A stretch of 14,792 bases of DNA. Source: Lentzea sp. (GTDB lineage Bacteria > Actinomycetota > Actinomycetes > Mycobacteriales > Pseudonocardiaceae). Under the pieces are notes generated by a model that ran no database searches, had not been told where the DNA came from, and worked only from the letters and a program-made list of their open reading frames with translations. Location of the stretch: positions 1 to 14,792 of the forward strand of contig JASLAV010000852.1 in assembly GCA_030146905.1 (NCBI GenBank), written 5' to 3'. A program made the translations under genes and the position numbers. Each line of letters opens with the position of its first letter. Position 1 is the first letter of the stretch. Shown here piece by piece: positions 9,901 through 13,887 of this stretch.

Positions 9901-11529
9901 CTCCTGCAGATGAAGCACCGCACGTTGGTGCGGAACCTGAACAACGACAAGACCAACCCGTACGTCAAGCTGGACGGCACGCCGTTCTACCTGGTGCGGG
10001 AACAGCAACCGTGGCGTGCGCCGGTCGACGGCGACGGCGTGGAACTGCCCCGTCGCGCGGGAGTCAGCTCGTTCGGTTTCGGCGGGGCGAACGCGCACGT
10101 CGTGGTGGAGGAGTACAGGGCGAAGCCGGTGGCGGAGAACCCGCCCGCGCAGCCGGTGCCCGTCGTGTTGTCCGCGAGTCACCCCGAGGTGCTGCGGTCC
10201 CTGGCGGAGGAGTGGGTCGAGGCCCTCAACGCCCACGACGACGCGGCACTGCCCTCGATCGCCTACACCACGCACGTCGGGCGGACGCCGATGGCCGAAC
10301 GGCTGGGGTGCGTCGCGGGCACGGTGGCGGAGCTCCAGGCGGGACTGAGGTCGTGGCTGCGAGGAGAACCGGACGGCACGATCGTCACCGGCCGCGTGTC
10401 CAGGGACGAGGTTCCCGATGCGTCGGCGGGGACGAGCGCGGCGGAGGTGCTGCGGGCGTGGGTGCGCGGCGCCGAGGTCGACTGGAGCCGCTGGCACCCC
10501 GAGTCACCGCGCCGGATCCCGCTGCCGACGTACCCGTTCCGGCTCAAGCGCTACTGGATCGACACCAGCACGCCGGTGGACGAGAAGGCGGCGCCGAAGC
10601 TGCACCCGCTGGTGCACGTCAACACCTCGGACCTGACCGGGCCGCGCTTCACCACGCGGCTCACCGGCCGCGAGTTCTTCCTCGCCGACCACAGGGTGCG
10701 CGGCGCGGCGGTGCTGCCGGGAGCGGCCTACCTGGAGATGGCCATGGCCGCGGCGGAACTGGCGGGTGGTGACCGGTCCTGGTCGCTGACCGACGTCACC
10801 TGGGAACGGCCGCTCACCGTCGAGACGGCCACCGAGGTCCACATCGGACTGTCCGTCGAGGACTCCGGCGCGCTCTCCTACCGGGTCTTCGGCACGACCG
10901 GTCAGGGATCGCCGGCGGTGCACGGGACCGGCCTCCTGCGGGAGACCAGCCCGGAACCGTTGCCCGCGCACGACATCGACGCCCTGATCGCCGGCTGCGA
11001 CGGCCCGGTTCTCGAGGCGCGGGAGTGCTACGAGCGGTTCGCCCGCCTCGACCTGGCCTACGGCCCCGCGATGCGGGCGGTCGAACGGGTGCACAGCGGT
11101 GAACGCCTCACCGTCGCACGGCTGCGGCTCCCCGGTGCCGCGGCGGGAGAGTCGTCGTTCGTGCTCCACCCGAGCATGCTCGACGCGGCCTTCCAGAGCA
11201 CCCTCGGCCTCTTCGCCTCGGACGACACGGCCACCGCCGTGCCCTGCGCCGTCGGAGAGGTGCGCGTGGTCGCGCCGCTGCCCGCGTCCGCCTGGGCCGT
11301 GACCCGGTTCGCCGCGGGGCACCGCTCGCCGGACGAGCAGGTGTTCGACATCGACGTGTGCGACGACGACGGCCGGATCTGCGTGCGGCTGAGCGGTTTC
11401 CGCGTTCGTTCCCTCGCGGGGACGCCTGCCGCGGCGGCCGAGCAGGACGACGACTTCCTGGCCCGGTTGATCGACGCCGCGGGAGACGGGTCCATCACCC
11501 TGGCCGAGTTCGAACGGAGCCTGGCATGA
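1..11529 (+). CDS. trans-AT type I polyketide synthase, 5'-partial: KR-cMT-ACP-KS-KS-DH-KR-ACP-ACP-KS-DH
   Basis: AT-less modular PKS that extends and processes an ACP-bound polyketide chain in the cytoplasm. The frame is open from base 1, so the true start lies upstream; the GTG at 109 is inside the first KR and is not a start. Counting from the first codon in the window, 3842 residues are visible: KR1 (1-310), C-methyltransferase (~330-680), ACP1 (713-787), KS1 (838-1250), post-KS linker, KS2 (1403-1814), linker, DH1 (~1981-2247), KR2 (~2285-2680), ACP2 (2717-2793), ACP3 (2818-2895), KS3 (2935-3371), linker, DH2 (~3534-3807) and a docking-like tail (3816-3842). Every KS has Cys-His-His, both DHs have His and Asp, and all ACPs have the DS serine. 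No AT or ER domain is present, matching the discrete AT-ER gene directly downstream. The TGA overlaps the next ATG (ATGA), implying translational coupling. The oddities are the KS-KS tandem and the terminal KS-DH without an ACP. The PKS identity is certain; the product is unknown. Confidence 0.97.
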   Translation, partial: AQASLHGFIGALAKEQPHWQVRAVDLAKDTPWQPAEVFGLPCDRRAHPVVQAGGQWLRRRLVQVDLPVPATSAFRRGGVYVLIGGAGDLGVVLTEHLARAHGAQVVWVGRRADNDDIRARKAGLTGPEPLYVQADAGDPRALRRVRDEVVARYGRVDGVVHLAMTFTHTPITELTEEELAATLASKVDPAVHLADAFDGLGLDFVLLVSSLVSHIRNANQAHYAAACAYVDAAADGLRASLGCPVKTVNWGYWGNVTDDLIEGMASLGLAPIDPAAAMATVEALLAGPLDVAGFLRLGRPLPVEGVLTGETAAVSARVAVAPVRVQDPRLPVALAAYQDGPLPAEIDAALCRWVAAELHDAGFAGPSQLRADDRFASWVPPMLRALAEHGLVDAEGRWALPADSAACREEWARCTSRWAEANPDLRTPLALLARTVPALPPVLRGEVLATDVLFPNGSFDLVEGVYRDNRVADHFNAVLAEHVVSFLRARLAAEPDARLRVLEVGAGTGGTTRVVLDRLTREGLPLAEYCFTDISRAFLHRAEDSFGARHDYLTYRLFDAALPPHGQGLDLGAFDVVIAANVLHTTEDVRATLRGVKALLRGGGLLALNEISGFYLVNHLTFGLLDGWWAHTDPELRVPGGPALSPASWRAVLEREGFTGFVHAAADGEPLGQQVLIAHSDGVSRGPREITQAPAPAPVPESAPVRAEVVRETSIRAVVLEKLADALRMAEDQIDPERAFADYGLDSIVGAGFVQRLNESLGLDLLTTVIFDYRSVDLLATHIAAEHRPVLPVAAQEPVSPQPQAAPKPQAAPEPQLIPESQEIPAHPEVVPEQDSTDPIAIIGISGRFAGSPDLDALWQHLADGDDLVTPIERWDTSGPEWTDVACREGGFLDGIDEFDAQFFRMSGREAAYTDPQQRLFVEEAWTALENAGYVGAALDGKRAGVYVGCTGGDYTSWFTERPPAQAAWGNAPSIVPARVAYHLNLHGPAIAVDTACSSSLVAIHLACQGLRDGETDLAVAGGVAVQTTPNTYLTAGHAGMLSPTGRCHTFDSAADGFVPGEGVGVVVLKRLSDALADGDHVHAVIRGSGINQDGATNGITAPSAASQERLIREVYERFGVDPAEIGMLEAHGTGTKLGDPIETEALVRAFGDAEGSGGCALGSLKTNLGHTMSAAGVAGVLKIVLALRHGMLPPSLHHDETNPAIRLDGSPFRVHTELTPWKPNRWGKRVAATSSFGFSGTNAHVVVEEPPAVAARPHDGRELVFPLSAPRQEALRQLVANLAGHLRDTPEVRIADVSHTLVHGRAHFANRVAFVAADTRTLLSRLEDWLADGTSHPARDVALDRVRTRWVEGGRLESEGLFTGLDVRRTPLPTYPFQRRSAWVNGSGPAGRQPSAARNADDPIAVVGLAARFADTPDAERLWEHLAAGDDLVGEVTRWDLDGKLGKRSGRQYGSFLDDPARFDALFFSVSGVEATYTDPQQRVFLEECWHALEDAGYAGERLTDRGCGVYVGAYPGDYHELIGDERPPQTMWGNMASVIASRISYLLDLSGPAVAVDSACSSSLVAIHLACDALRLGTVSMALAGGVFVQATPRLYEFSATAKMLSPTGRCRTFDAAADGMVPGEGAGVLVLKRLSDALRDGDHVYGVISGSGVNQDGATNGITAPSAQAQEDLVRQVHRDAGVRPGGVQMIEAHGTGTPLGDPIEFGALAAAFTGAPEGSCALGSVKTNLGHTQFTAGVAGTIKALLSLHHGQVPPSLHFTRENPAISLQGSPFYVPTTLREWPAPASGPRRAGVSSFGASGTNAHLVVEEAPETTRPVRPERDEWLVVLSAQDDTALRAHVERMITHVEAREDLDLGDLAYTLATGRRHEKLRLAVVTGDRDEWLGALRAWLRDGHAESVVAGSVPDDVPTAAGAEGLALTEVARRFVRGEIASLGGLFGRGFRVVPLPGYPFGGERYWISAPPVPAAPAKPAKSDLAVHKRGESYVADLTGREFFLDQHRLSGVPVLPGVAYLELARAAAEAEGFGRTGVTLRNVVWIRPARIPVPTAAEVALEPDDGGFGYRVTTTVGGETLVHGRGRVERAVDVVPPRLDIPALRAKCTRPALDRTACYARYGGTEVDLGEAMRGVERLEIGDGLIVARVRRPAAAGDGFTVHPAMLDSALQATHGLALAEGRDDVTAALPFALTEATVYAPTPAEGWAVVRPSSNDLPGTVRRLDIDLCDDAGKVCVRLLGFTFREFGAGGDEPPGERSRAAEPQERKADVVQARVPAPRAEGLHGPGALVLGRSGWHQAPAAGDTKRFVRHEVFFAEVDPGDVADRLGVHCEVLPAGDDFARTYTRRAEVLLSRLQDAAKASRDGWVLVQVVVPDGPEHQPLAGLAGLLRTARNECSRLLTQLVVVEPGADAASLAARLRQESSAADDVVTRVVAGRREVARWTPLGEAPAVRPWRDGGVYLITGGAGGLGAVFAKEIASSVKDAVLVLCGRSPAAASQRELVEELRARGARAEYRQLDVADRVAVGRCVAEIVASHGELTGVLHSAGVLRDGYLVRKTAAQLREVFAAKVAGFVNLDEATAGEDLDFFIGFSSLSSSGNPGQADYAAANAFLDGYAVHREALVASGKRRGRTLSVGWPLWTDGGMRVDAATEQAMRDSVGVLPMPSDAGVQALHRAYGSGEAHVLVVYGDRERIERTVLTAPEPVREEEVLSVPENDTLVRLLADRVATLLDVPVDDIEGDVELTEYGFDSISLVEYVGLLNDEFGLGLVPTLLIEYPTLDGFASYLGQAHGDVFGTAVPVVETAPEPAPATAGAPSHEALLGELIGMAAAVLRLPANRIEGSRELSRYGVDSLSLTELVTAVNRRFGLDLDPTILFEHPALSGFADFLLEHHADRVAVAVDVAVDVAVAEQAPEPAPTPVPVTTTAVPEPAGPEPIAVIGMSGRFPMARDISEFWQNLLDGRDCISEIPADRWDWRECFGDPLTEPNTSNVKWGGFIDGVGDFDPLFFDISPREAELMDPQQRLLLLYAWKALEDAGYSAEAVEGTDTAIVIGTASTGYPTLVAKHSPSVDAYDTSGAAPCMGPNRMSYFLGVHGPSEPIDTACSSALIAVHRAVCAIQDGTSDMAIVGGVNTIINKDLHISMNMAGMLAEDGRSKTFSAAADGYGRGEGVGMLVLKRLSAAERDGDHIYGLIRGSAENHGGRANSLTAPNPKAQAAVVRAAHRKAGIDPRTVGYVEAHGTGTRLGDPVEINGLKEAFRDLYADTGAAEVTGPHCGIGSVKTNIGHLEVAAGIAGLIKVLLQMKHRTLVRNLNNDKTNPYVKLDGTPFYLVREQQPWRAPVDGDGVELPRRAGVSSFGFGGANAHVVVEEYRAKPVAENPPAQPVPVVLSASHPEVLRSLAEEWVEALNAHDDAALPSIAYTTHVGRTPMAERLGCVAGTVAELQAGLRSWLRGEPDGTIVTGRVSRDEVPDASAGTSAAEVLRAWVRGAEVDWSRWHPESPRRIPLPTYPFRLKRYWIDTSTPVDEKAAPKLHPLVHVNTSDLTGPRFTTRLTGREFFLADHRVRGAAVLPGAAYLEMAMAAAELAGGDRSWSLTDVTWERPLTVETATEVHIGLSVEDSGALSYRVFGTTGQGSPAVHGTGLLRETSPEPLPAHDIDALIAGCDGPVLEARECYERFARLDLAYGPAMRAVERVHSGERLTVARLRLPGAAAGESSFVLHPSMLDAAFQSTLGLFASDDTATAVPCAVGEVRVVAPLPASAWAVTRFAAGHRSPDEQVFDIDVCDDDGRICVRLSGFRVRSLAGTPAAAAEQDDDFLARLIDAAGDGSITLAEFERSLA
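985..2045 (+). other. C-methyltransferase (cMT) domain
   Basis: SAM-dependent alpha-carbon methylation of the ACP-bound beta-keto intermediate. The SAM-binding motif LEVGAGTGGTT is at 1504-1536, followed by FTDIS and the FDVVIAANVLH segment (1720-1752), typical of PKS C-methyltransferases. Its place between KR1 and ACP1 is standard in trans-AT PKSs, where methyl branches come from SAM rather than from methylmalonyl-CoA. Confidence 0.93.
2137..2361 (+). other. ACP1 acyl carrier protein domain
   Basis: Phosphopantetheine-carrying domain with the DYGLDSI motif; the modified Ser is at 2239. The FVQRLNESLG and TTVIFDY segments resemble the ACP type I associate with methyltransferase modules. It is followed by a Pro/Gln/Ala-rich linker (2362-2511) leading to KS1. 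Confidence 0.95.
2362..2511 (+). repeat. Pro/Gln/Ala-rich interdomain linker with imperfect short repeats
   Basis: About 50 residues between ACP1 and KS1, built from imperfect copies of a P-(K/E/Q)-P-Q-A-A or P-E-x-Q unit. This is a flexible, low-complexity linker typical between an ACP and the next KS. No enzymatic function is implied. Confidence 0.75.
2512..3750 (+). other. KS1 ketosynthase (first of a tandem KS pair)
   Basis: Claisen-condensing ketosynthase of 413 residues, from DPIAIIG to the GTNAHVVVEE end. The active-site Cys is in DTACSSS (codon 2989), with His in EAHGTGT (3394) and NLGHT (3511), so the triad is complete. It is shorter at its N-terminal side than KS3 and carries NQDGATNGITAPSA where KS3 has NHGGRANSLTAPNP, so it belongs with KS2, not KS3. 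No ACP follows before the next KS. Confidence 0.95.
3751..4206 (+). other. post-KS linker (flanking subdomain) directly joining KS1 to KS2
   Basis: About 152 residues resembling the flanking subdomain that replaces the cis AT in trans-AT PKSs. It ends in the conserved LPTYPFQRR segment (4117-4143), which normally leads into a DH, KR or ACP. Here it is followed after about 20 residues by a second KS. There is no room for a catalytic or carrier domain. Confidence 0.85.
4207..5442 (+). other. KS2 ketosynthase (second of a tandem KS pair)
   Basis: Complete 412-residue KS from DDPIAVVG to GTNAHLVVEE. Cys is in DSACSSS (codon 4684), His in EAHGTGT (5089) and His in NLGHT (5203). It shares NQDGATNGITAPSA, the short N-terminal region and long identical stretches with KS1. 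It heads a DH-KR-ACP-ACP module. Confidence 0.95.
5443..5940 (+). other. post-KS linker between KS2 and DH1
   Basis: Flanking-subdomain-like linker ending in LPGYPF (5854-5871) followed by RYW, then a short Pro/Ala/Lys-rich hinge before DH1. Similar in plan to the linkers after KS1 and KS3, and inferred to be the region used to recruit the trans-acting AT. Confidence 0.8.
5941..6740 (+). other. DH1 dehydratase domain
   Basis: Double-hotdog dehydratase that removes water from a beta-hydroxyacyl-ACP. The catalytic His is in the HxxxGxxxxP motif (codon 6010) and the catalytic Asp in HPAMLDSALQ (6493). The usual YGP tripeptide between them is replaced by LGE at about 6394-6402, whereas DH2 keeps YGP in the equivalent alignment. 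It is probably an active DH, but this substitution makes activity less sure. Confidence 0.9.
5980..6004 (+). repeat. 25-bp exact direct repeat, copy in DH1
   Basis: Encodes LTGREFFL just before the catalytic His of DH1. An identical 25-bp run occurs at 10660-10684 in DH2. The amino acids are conserved in DHs, but exact codon identity suggests shared ancestry or gene conversion. Confidence 0.8.
6830..8040 (+). other. KR2 ketoreductase domain
   Basis: Structural subdomain (from about 6830) plus catalytic subdomain. The NADPH motif TGGAGGLG is at 7387-7410, Lys at 7705, Ser at 7774/7777, and Tyr at 7813 with Asn at 7825 (YAAAN). An LRD motif with Asp at 7651 is the B-type signature, predicting a D-configured hydroxyl and, with DH1, most likely an E double bond (inference). 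The Ser-Tyr loop is one residue shorter than in KR1. Confidence 0.93.
8149..8379 (+). other. ACP2 acyl carrier protein (first of a tandem pair)
   Basis: Carrier domain with EYGFDSISL; the phosphopantetheine-accepting Ser is at 8251. Tyr rather than Trp occupies the position six residues after the Ser, so I see no support for a beta-branching ACP. It is separated from ACP3 by about 24 residues of Pro/Ala/Glu-rich linker. Confidence 0.94.
8452..8685 (+). other. ACP3 acyl carrier protein (second of a tandem pair)
   Basis: Carrier domain with RYGVDSLSL; the modified Ser is at 8557. It is clearly diverged from ACP2 across helices 1 and 3, so the pair is not a recent duplication. Tandem ACPs in trans-AT PKSs commonly raise throughput or mark modules with trans-acting enzymes. 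Confidence 0.94.
8689..8730 (+). repeat. hexanucleotide repeat GTCGNN, 7 copies, coding Val-Ala/Val-Asp
   Basis: Seven consecutive in-frame 6-bp units of the form GTCG(C/A)(C/T), the last changed to GTTGCC, encode an alternating Val-Ala/Val-Asp run right after ACP3. It lies in the linker before KS3 and looks like slippage-prone expansion in a length-tolerant spacer. Confidence 0.85.
8803..10113 (+). other. KS3 ketosynthase
   Basis: Complete 437-residue KS. Cys is in DTACSSA (codon 9313), His in EAHGTGT (9718) and His in NIGHL (9859). It carries the RWDWRECFGDP insertion near the N-terminus and NHGGRANSLTAPNP, features shared in part with the KS that opens in the next PKS (RWDWRELYGDP). The complete triad argues against an obviously non-elongating KS0. 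Confidence 0.95.
10114..10572 (+). other. post-KS linker between KS3 and DH2
   Basis: Flanking-subdomain-like linker of about 150 residues ending in LPTYPFRLKRYW (10522-10557). It resembles the linkers after KS1 and KS2 and leads, as is usual, into a DH. Confidence 0.8.
10600..11420 (+). other. DH2 dehydratase domain (C-terminal domain of the PKS)
   Basis: Dehydratase with His in HxxxGxxxxP (codon 10690), an intact YGPAM motif (about 11059-11073) and Asp in HPSMLDAAFQ (11182). It is the last catalytic domain of the protein: no KR or ACP follows it in this polypeptide, and the next PKS begins with an ACP. It therefore belongs to a module split between two proteins. Confidence 0.92.
10660..10684 (+). 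repeat. 25-bp exact direct repeat, copy in DH2
   Basis: Second copy of the run at 5980-6004, encoding the same residues before the catalytic His of DH2. Confidence 0.8.
11446..11526 (+). other. putative C-terminal docking element
   Basis: The last 27 residues form an acidic, helix-prone tail, with FLARLIDAAGDGSIT followed by LAEFERSLA. It has the hydrophobic pattern plus G-x-I-x(3)-E seen in termini that mediate subunit contacts in trans-AT PKSs. The N-terminus of the next PKS has a related pattern (13912-13989). A docking role is inferred from position and pattern only. Confidence 0.55.
11516..11519 (+). promoter_or_regulatory. ribosome binding site for the AT-ER gene
   Basis: GGAG inside the last codons of the upstream PKS, with a 6-nt spacer to the ATG at 11526. 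Together with the ATGA overlap it selects this start and indicates coupled translation. Confidence 0.8.
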
Positions 11530-13727
11530 GCCTCACAGCGGTGATCTTCCCCGGCCAGGGTGCCCAGGCGAAGGGCATGGGCCGCGACCTGTTCGACGCC
11601 TACCCCGAGCAGGTCGACCAGGCCTCGGAGCTGCTCGGCTACTCGGTGCGGGAGCTGTGCCTGGACGATCCGCGGCGCGAGCTGAACCGCACGGAGTTCA
11701 CGCAGCCGGCTCTGTTCGTGGTCGGTGCGCTGGCCTACCGGCGCTGGAAGGACGAGGGAGGGGCCGAGGCGGCGTTCTTCGCCGGGCACAGCCTGGGTGA
11801 GTACTGCGCGCTGCACGCGGCCGGTGCGTTCGACTTCGAGACGGGTGTGCGGCTCGTCCGGCGCAGGGGCGAGCTGATGGCCGGCGCGGCGGGCGGCGGC
11901 ATGGTCGCGGTGACCGGGCTGGATCGAGACCAGGTCACCGACCTGTTGCGGCAGGGCGGGTTCGGGTCGCTCGTGGTGGCGAACGACAACTCGCCCGAGC
12001 AGTGCGTCGTGTCAGGAGACGTCGAGTCGATCGAGGCGCTGGGCGAGTTCCTGCACGCGCGGCAGGTCCGCTGGGTCCGGCTGCGGGTGTCCGGCGCCTT
12101 CCACTCCGAGCTCATGCGCCCGGCGCAGCAGGAGTTCCGCCGTTTCCTCGACGGTGTCACCCTCGGCAGTCCCGGGACGCCGGTGATCGCGAACGCCACC
12201 GCGGCCCCCTACCAGGCCGGCGCCACGGCGGGGATGCTGGCCGACCACCTGGTGCGGTCGGTGCGCTGGACCGAGACCGTGCGGTACCTGCTCGACGCGG
12301 GCGTCACGGAGTTCGTGGAGCTGGGCGGCACCGTGCTGACCAAGCTCGTCGAGCGGACCCGCGCGACCTACCGCCCACCGGCCGTCCGCGCCCAGGAGCT
12401 CGGCAGCGCGGTCTTCCGCGAACGCCACGGGCTCCGGTTCGCCTACGTCGCGGGTGGCATGTACCGCGGCGTCAGCTCACCCGAGCTCGTCGTCCGGCTC
12501 AGTCGCGCCGGAATGCTCGGCTTCCTGGGCACCGGCGGCCTGCAGCCGGTGGACGTGGAGCGCGGTGTCAAGGAGATCCAGGCCGCGGTGGGGGAGGACG
12601 GCCCGTACGGCGTCAACGTCATCGCGAACCACGACGACCCGGCCTCCGAGGAGGAACTGGTCGACGTCCTGCTGCGCCACCACGTCCGGACGATCGAGGC
12701 GTCGGCGTTCATCCAGATGACACCGGCGCTCGTGAGGTACCGGGCCACCGGGCTGCGGCGAGGTCCTGACGGCACACCGGTCTGCGACCACCGCGTGGTG
12801 GCCAAGGTGTCGCGCCCCGAGGTGGCGGCCGCGTTCCTGGCCCCGGCCCCGGACGCGGTCCTGGACCGGCTGCGCTCGAGCGGGGCGATCACCGCGGAGC
12901 AGGCGGAGCTCGCCCGGCGCGTGCCGATGAGCCACGACGTCATCGTCGAGGCGGACTCCGGCGGGCACACCGACGGAGGAGTTCCGACCGTGCTGCTGCC
13001 GTCGATGCTCGAACTGCGGCGCCGCGTCGAGGCCGAGCGCGGCTACGACGAACCGATCTGCATGGGGCTGGCCGGCGGGATCGGCACACCGGCCGCGGTC
13101 GCGGCGGCGTTCGTGCTCGGCGCCGACTTCGTCGTGACCGGCTCGATCAACCAGTGCACGGTCGAGGCCGCGACCAGCGACGTGGTCAAGGACATGCTGC
13201 AGGACATCGACGTGCAGGACACCGAGTACGCGCCGGCGGGCGACATGTTCGAGCTGGGCAGCAAGGTCCAGGTGCTGCGCAAGGGTGTGTTCTTCCCGGC
13301 GCGCGGCAACAAGCTCCACGCGCTCTACACCCACCACGACAGCCTCGACGACCTGCCGGAGAAGACCCGTTCGCTGCTCGAACGCACCTACTTCCGCAAG
13401 CCGTTGGACGAGGTCTGGACCGACGTGGTGCGGCACCTGCGGATGACCGGCAGGGCCGAGCTGGCCGAGTCCGCCGCCCGGCAGCCGAAGCAGAAGATGG
13501 CCCTGGTCTTCCGGCGCTACTTCGGTTACAGCGCACGGATCGCGCTGGAGGGCAGGCCTGACGACAAGGTCAACTACCAGGTCCACACAGGACCGGCGCT
13601 GGGGTCGTTCAACCAGTGGGTGCGTGACACCCCGCACGCGTCGTGGCGGCACCGGCACGTCGACGAGGTGGGCCTGATGCTGCTCGACGCCGCGGCGGCA
13701 CACCTCAGCGGGTTCGCCGGCCGCTGA
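11526..13727 (+). CDS. trans-acting acyltransferase-enoylreductase (AT-ER) didomain protein
   Basis: Discrete cytoplasmic enzyme of 733 residues serving the AT-less PKS modules around it. The N-terminal AT (residues 1-285) transfers malonyl units to ACPs: it has GQGAQAKGMG at the N-terminus, the nucleophilic Ser 89 in GHSLGEY and His 193 in GAFHS, a malonyl-type signature. The C-terminal half (about 300-733) is a PfaD-like, FMN-dependent, TIM-barrel enoylreductase, with EADSGGHTDGG (His 481), GLAGGIGTP (about 515-523), GSINQC and the TEYAPAGDMFELGSKVQ segment. It would reduce alpha,beta-double bonds in trans, since no module in the window has an ER. The same fusion is known from trans-AT systems such as leinamycin LnmG and bacillaene PksE. 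The start at 11526 is preferred over upstream in-frame codons (from 11358) because it has a GGAG at 6 nt, gives the expected AT N-terminus and overlaps the previous stop as ATGA. The family call is firm; which modules it reduces is unknown. Confidence 0.96.
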   Translation: MSLTAVIFPGQGAQAKGMGRDLFDAYPEQVDQASELLGYSVRELCLDDPRRELNRTEFTQPALFVVGALAYRRWKDEGGAEAAFFAGHSLGEYCALHAAGAFDFETGVRLVRRRGELMAGAAGGGMVAVTGLDRDQVTDLLRQGGFGSLVVANDNSPEQCVVSGDVESIEALGEFLHARQVRWVRLRVSGAFHSELMRPAQQEFRRFLDGVTLGSPGTPVIANATAAPYQAGATAGMLADHLVRSVRWTETVRYLLDAGVTEFVELGGTVLTKLVERTRATYRPPAVRAQELGSAVFRERHGLRFAYVAGGMYRGVSSPELVVRLSRAGMLGFLGTGGLQPVDVERGVKEIQAAVGEDGPYGVNVIANHDDPASEEELVDVLLRHHVRTIEASAFIQMTPALVRYRATGLRRGPDGTPVCDHRVVAKVSRPEVAAAFLAPAPDAVLDRLRSSGAITAEQAELARRVPMSHDVIVEADSGGHTDGGVPTVLLPSMLELRRRVEAERGYDEPICMGLAGGIGTPAAVAAAFVLGADFVVTGSINQCTVEAATSDVVKDMLQDIDVQDTEYAPAGDMFELGSKVQVLRKGVFFPARGNKLHALYTHHDSLDDLPEKTRSLLERTYFRKPLDEVWTDVVRHLRMTGRAELAESAARQPKQKMALVFRRYFGYSARIALEGRPDDKVNYQVHTGPALGSFNQWVRDTPHASWRHRHVDEVGLMLLDAAAAHLSGFAGR

Positions 13728-13780
13728 ACTCCCGATGTCCGATTTGTCTGCATTACCGCCGCGGGTGAGGTGACGGGTAC

Positions 13781-13800
13781 CGGAGCGGGAACCCGCTCCG
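13781..13800 (+). terminator. perfect inverted repeat: possible terminator hairpin or operator
   Basis: Two 9-bp arms, CGGAGCGGG and CCCGCTCCG, are separated by AA. As RNA it would form a GC-rich stem of about 8 bp with a GAAC loop, followed within 6 nt by a weak T-rich stretch (TTTGTT). It lies 54 nt after the AT-ER stop. It could be a weak intrinsic or partial terminator, or a palindromic protein-binding site. Confidence 0.5.
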
Positions 13801-13814
13801 CGACCTTTGTTCCT

Positions 13815-13843
13815 GGCAGGTGCCACGCCACCTCCCACCTGCC
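13815..13843 (+). promoter_or_regulatory. second inverted repeat in the leader of the downstream PKS
   Basis: Arms GGCAGGTG and CACCTGCC pair perfectly over 8 bp around a 13-nt loop. It ends 44 nt before the ATG at 13888, so it could be leader structure affecting translation or transcription, or simply chance in GC-rich DNA. Confidence 0.35.
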
Positions 13844-13877
13844 CCTGCGGCGCCTCGGTACTTCCCCGAACGCGAAC

Positions 13878-13881
13878 GGAG
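13878..13881 (+). promoter_or_regulatory. ribosome binding site for the downstream PKS
   Basis: GGAG with a 6-nt spacer to the ATG at 13888. The sequence from -15 to +7 is nearly identical to that at the AT-ER start. Confidence 0.8.
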
Positions 13882-13887
13882 CCCGAC

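Larger units (their letters stand above)
13728..13887. other. 160-bp intergenic region between AT-ER and the next PKS
   Basis: The only non-coding stretch in the window. It holds two inverted repeats (13781-13800 and 13815-13843) and the ribosome binding site of the next gene. Short T-rich patches occur near 13742-13757 and 13805-13812. I see no convincing -35/-10 pair and no small gene. Confidence 0.8.

Noticed and set aside
7603..10497. 964-codon open frame on the - strand
   Set aside because: Antisense shadow of KR2-ACP-ACP-KS3 with low-complexity composition and no family match I can recognise.
8934..10772. 612-codon + strand frame inside KS3
   Set aside because: Out-of-frame reading of a real KS; Arg/Gly/His-rich, with no domain.
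11473..11508. EF-hand-like calcium loop (D-x(3)-D-G-x-I-x(3)-E) in the PKS C-terminus
   Set aside because: The third loop ligand is Ala and only one such loop exists. Position and pattern fit a docking helix pair better, so I do not call calcium binding.
11358..11525. Upstream extension of the AT-ER gene
   Set aside because: It would overlap the PKS by about 170 nt and add an Arg-rich stretch unlike any AT N-terminus. The ATG at 11526 has a GGAG and an ATGA overlap.
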